This document shows, one piece after another, positions 63,922-64,000 of a stretch of DNA of 64,000 nucleotides (its first letter is position 1; the number at the start of each line of letters is the position of its first letter). The notes below the pieces were generated by a model that was not told the DNA's origin, did not search any database, and saw nothing but the letters and a program-made list of their open reading frames with translations. The DNA comes from Ligilactobacillus saerimneri DSM 16049 (GTDB lineage Bacteria > Bacillota > Bacilli > Lactobacillales > Lactobacillaceae), in assembly GCF_000423265.1 (NCBI RefSeq), contig NZ_AUHQ01000001.1:102301-166300 (forward strand), read 5' to 3'. The position numbers and the translations under genes are program-made.

Positions 63922-64000
63922 TAAATAACTTGAACAAATTTAATGACGCAGATTAAGCAAAAAGATCTCAATTGGAGTTCGCCAGTTCAAACATTTGAGT

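Noticed and set aside
1..64000. CRISPR arrays, prophage, insertion sequences, toxin-antitoxin pairs
   Set aside because: No regularly spaced repeats, transposase, integrase or terminal repeats were seen; the only degraded region is the EPS scar at 43.6-44.6 kb.

Overview
The window looks like a core-chromosome segment of a lactic acid bacterium (Lactobacillales, most likely Lactobacillaceae). The evidence is moderate-to-low GC, strong AGGAGG-type ribosome binding sites, two T-box leaders, a substrate-binding-protein/permease fusion of the GlnP type, an SPJ_0845-like small protein, and gene orders shared with Bacillus but with no sporulation genes. Genus and species cannot be fixed from the sequence alone. 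There is no phage, plasmid, insertion sequence or CRISPR array. About nine tenths of the genes lie on the minus strand.

Layout. 1-8.1 kb: a small orphan gene, an OatA-type cell-wall O-acetyltransferase, obg, uvrC and an amino-acid ABC transporter. 8.2-9.7 kb: a 46-residue small protein, a MazG-like protein, engB and rpmF. 9.8-15.9 kb: yceD and then the yqeG-yqeH-yhbY-nadD-yqeK-rsfS-methyltransferase-tmcAL ribosome assembly/NAD cluster (aroE, present in the Bacillus version, is absent). 16-17.4 kb: infC-rpmI-rplT behind an attenuated leader. 17.4-26.6 kb: T-box thrS, then dnaI-dnaB-nrdR-coaE-mutM and polA. 27-36.6 kb: a Bax-inhibitor-1 protein, then the Bacillus ytp/ytm-type block murC-sftA-ytpR-thioredoxin-trmB-ytmP, and ecsAB. 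36.7-42.7 kb: hit, prsA, yhaM, a YlbF-type regulator, a class A PBP and argR. 42.7-44.7 kb: a Crp/Fnr regulator and the scar of a deleted exopolysaccharide locus (wzz start joined to a truncated, frameshifted ugd). 44.8-51.9 kb: ribF-truB and the rimP-nusA-rnpM-ylxQ-infB-rbfA operon. 52-57.2 kb: a MATE exporter, T-box argS with a tRNA-Gly gene in front of it, a YkvS-like protein and purB. 57.3-64 kb: a deoxynucleoside kinase, ackA, a nucleotidyltransferase, lysA behind a leader ORF plus terminator, and an APC amino-acid permease.

The genes serve translation and ribosome assembly (infC, rplT, rpmI, rpmF, infB, rbfA, rimP, yqeH, engB, obg, thrS, argS, truB, trmB), replication and repair (dnaI, dnaB, polA, mutM, uvrC), and envelope work (oatA, murC, PBP, prsA). 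Many are controlled by RNA leaders rather than by protein operators.

Points most worth a second look: (1) lysA sits 24 nt after an intrinsic terminator that follows a promoter and a 39-codon leader ORF, and a segment of that ORF is exactly complementary to the terminator's 5' arm, which suggests leader-peptide attenuation; (2) ThrRS has lost all four editing residues and most of its TGS domain; (3) a promoter-driven, end-paired structured RNA lies in front of trmB; (4) a tRNA-Gly gene lies in the argS T-box transcript; (5) infC appears to start at AUA; (6) an EPS-locus deletion scar.
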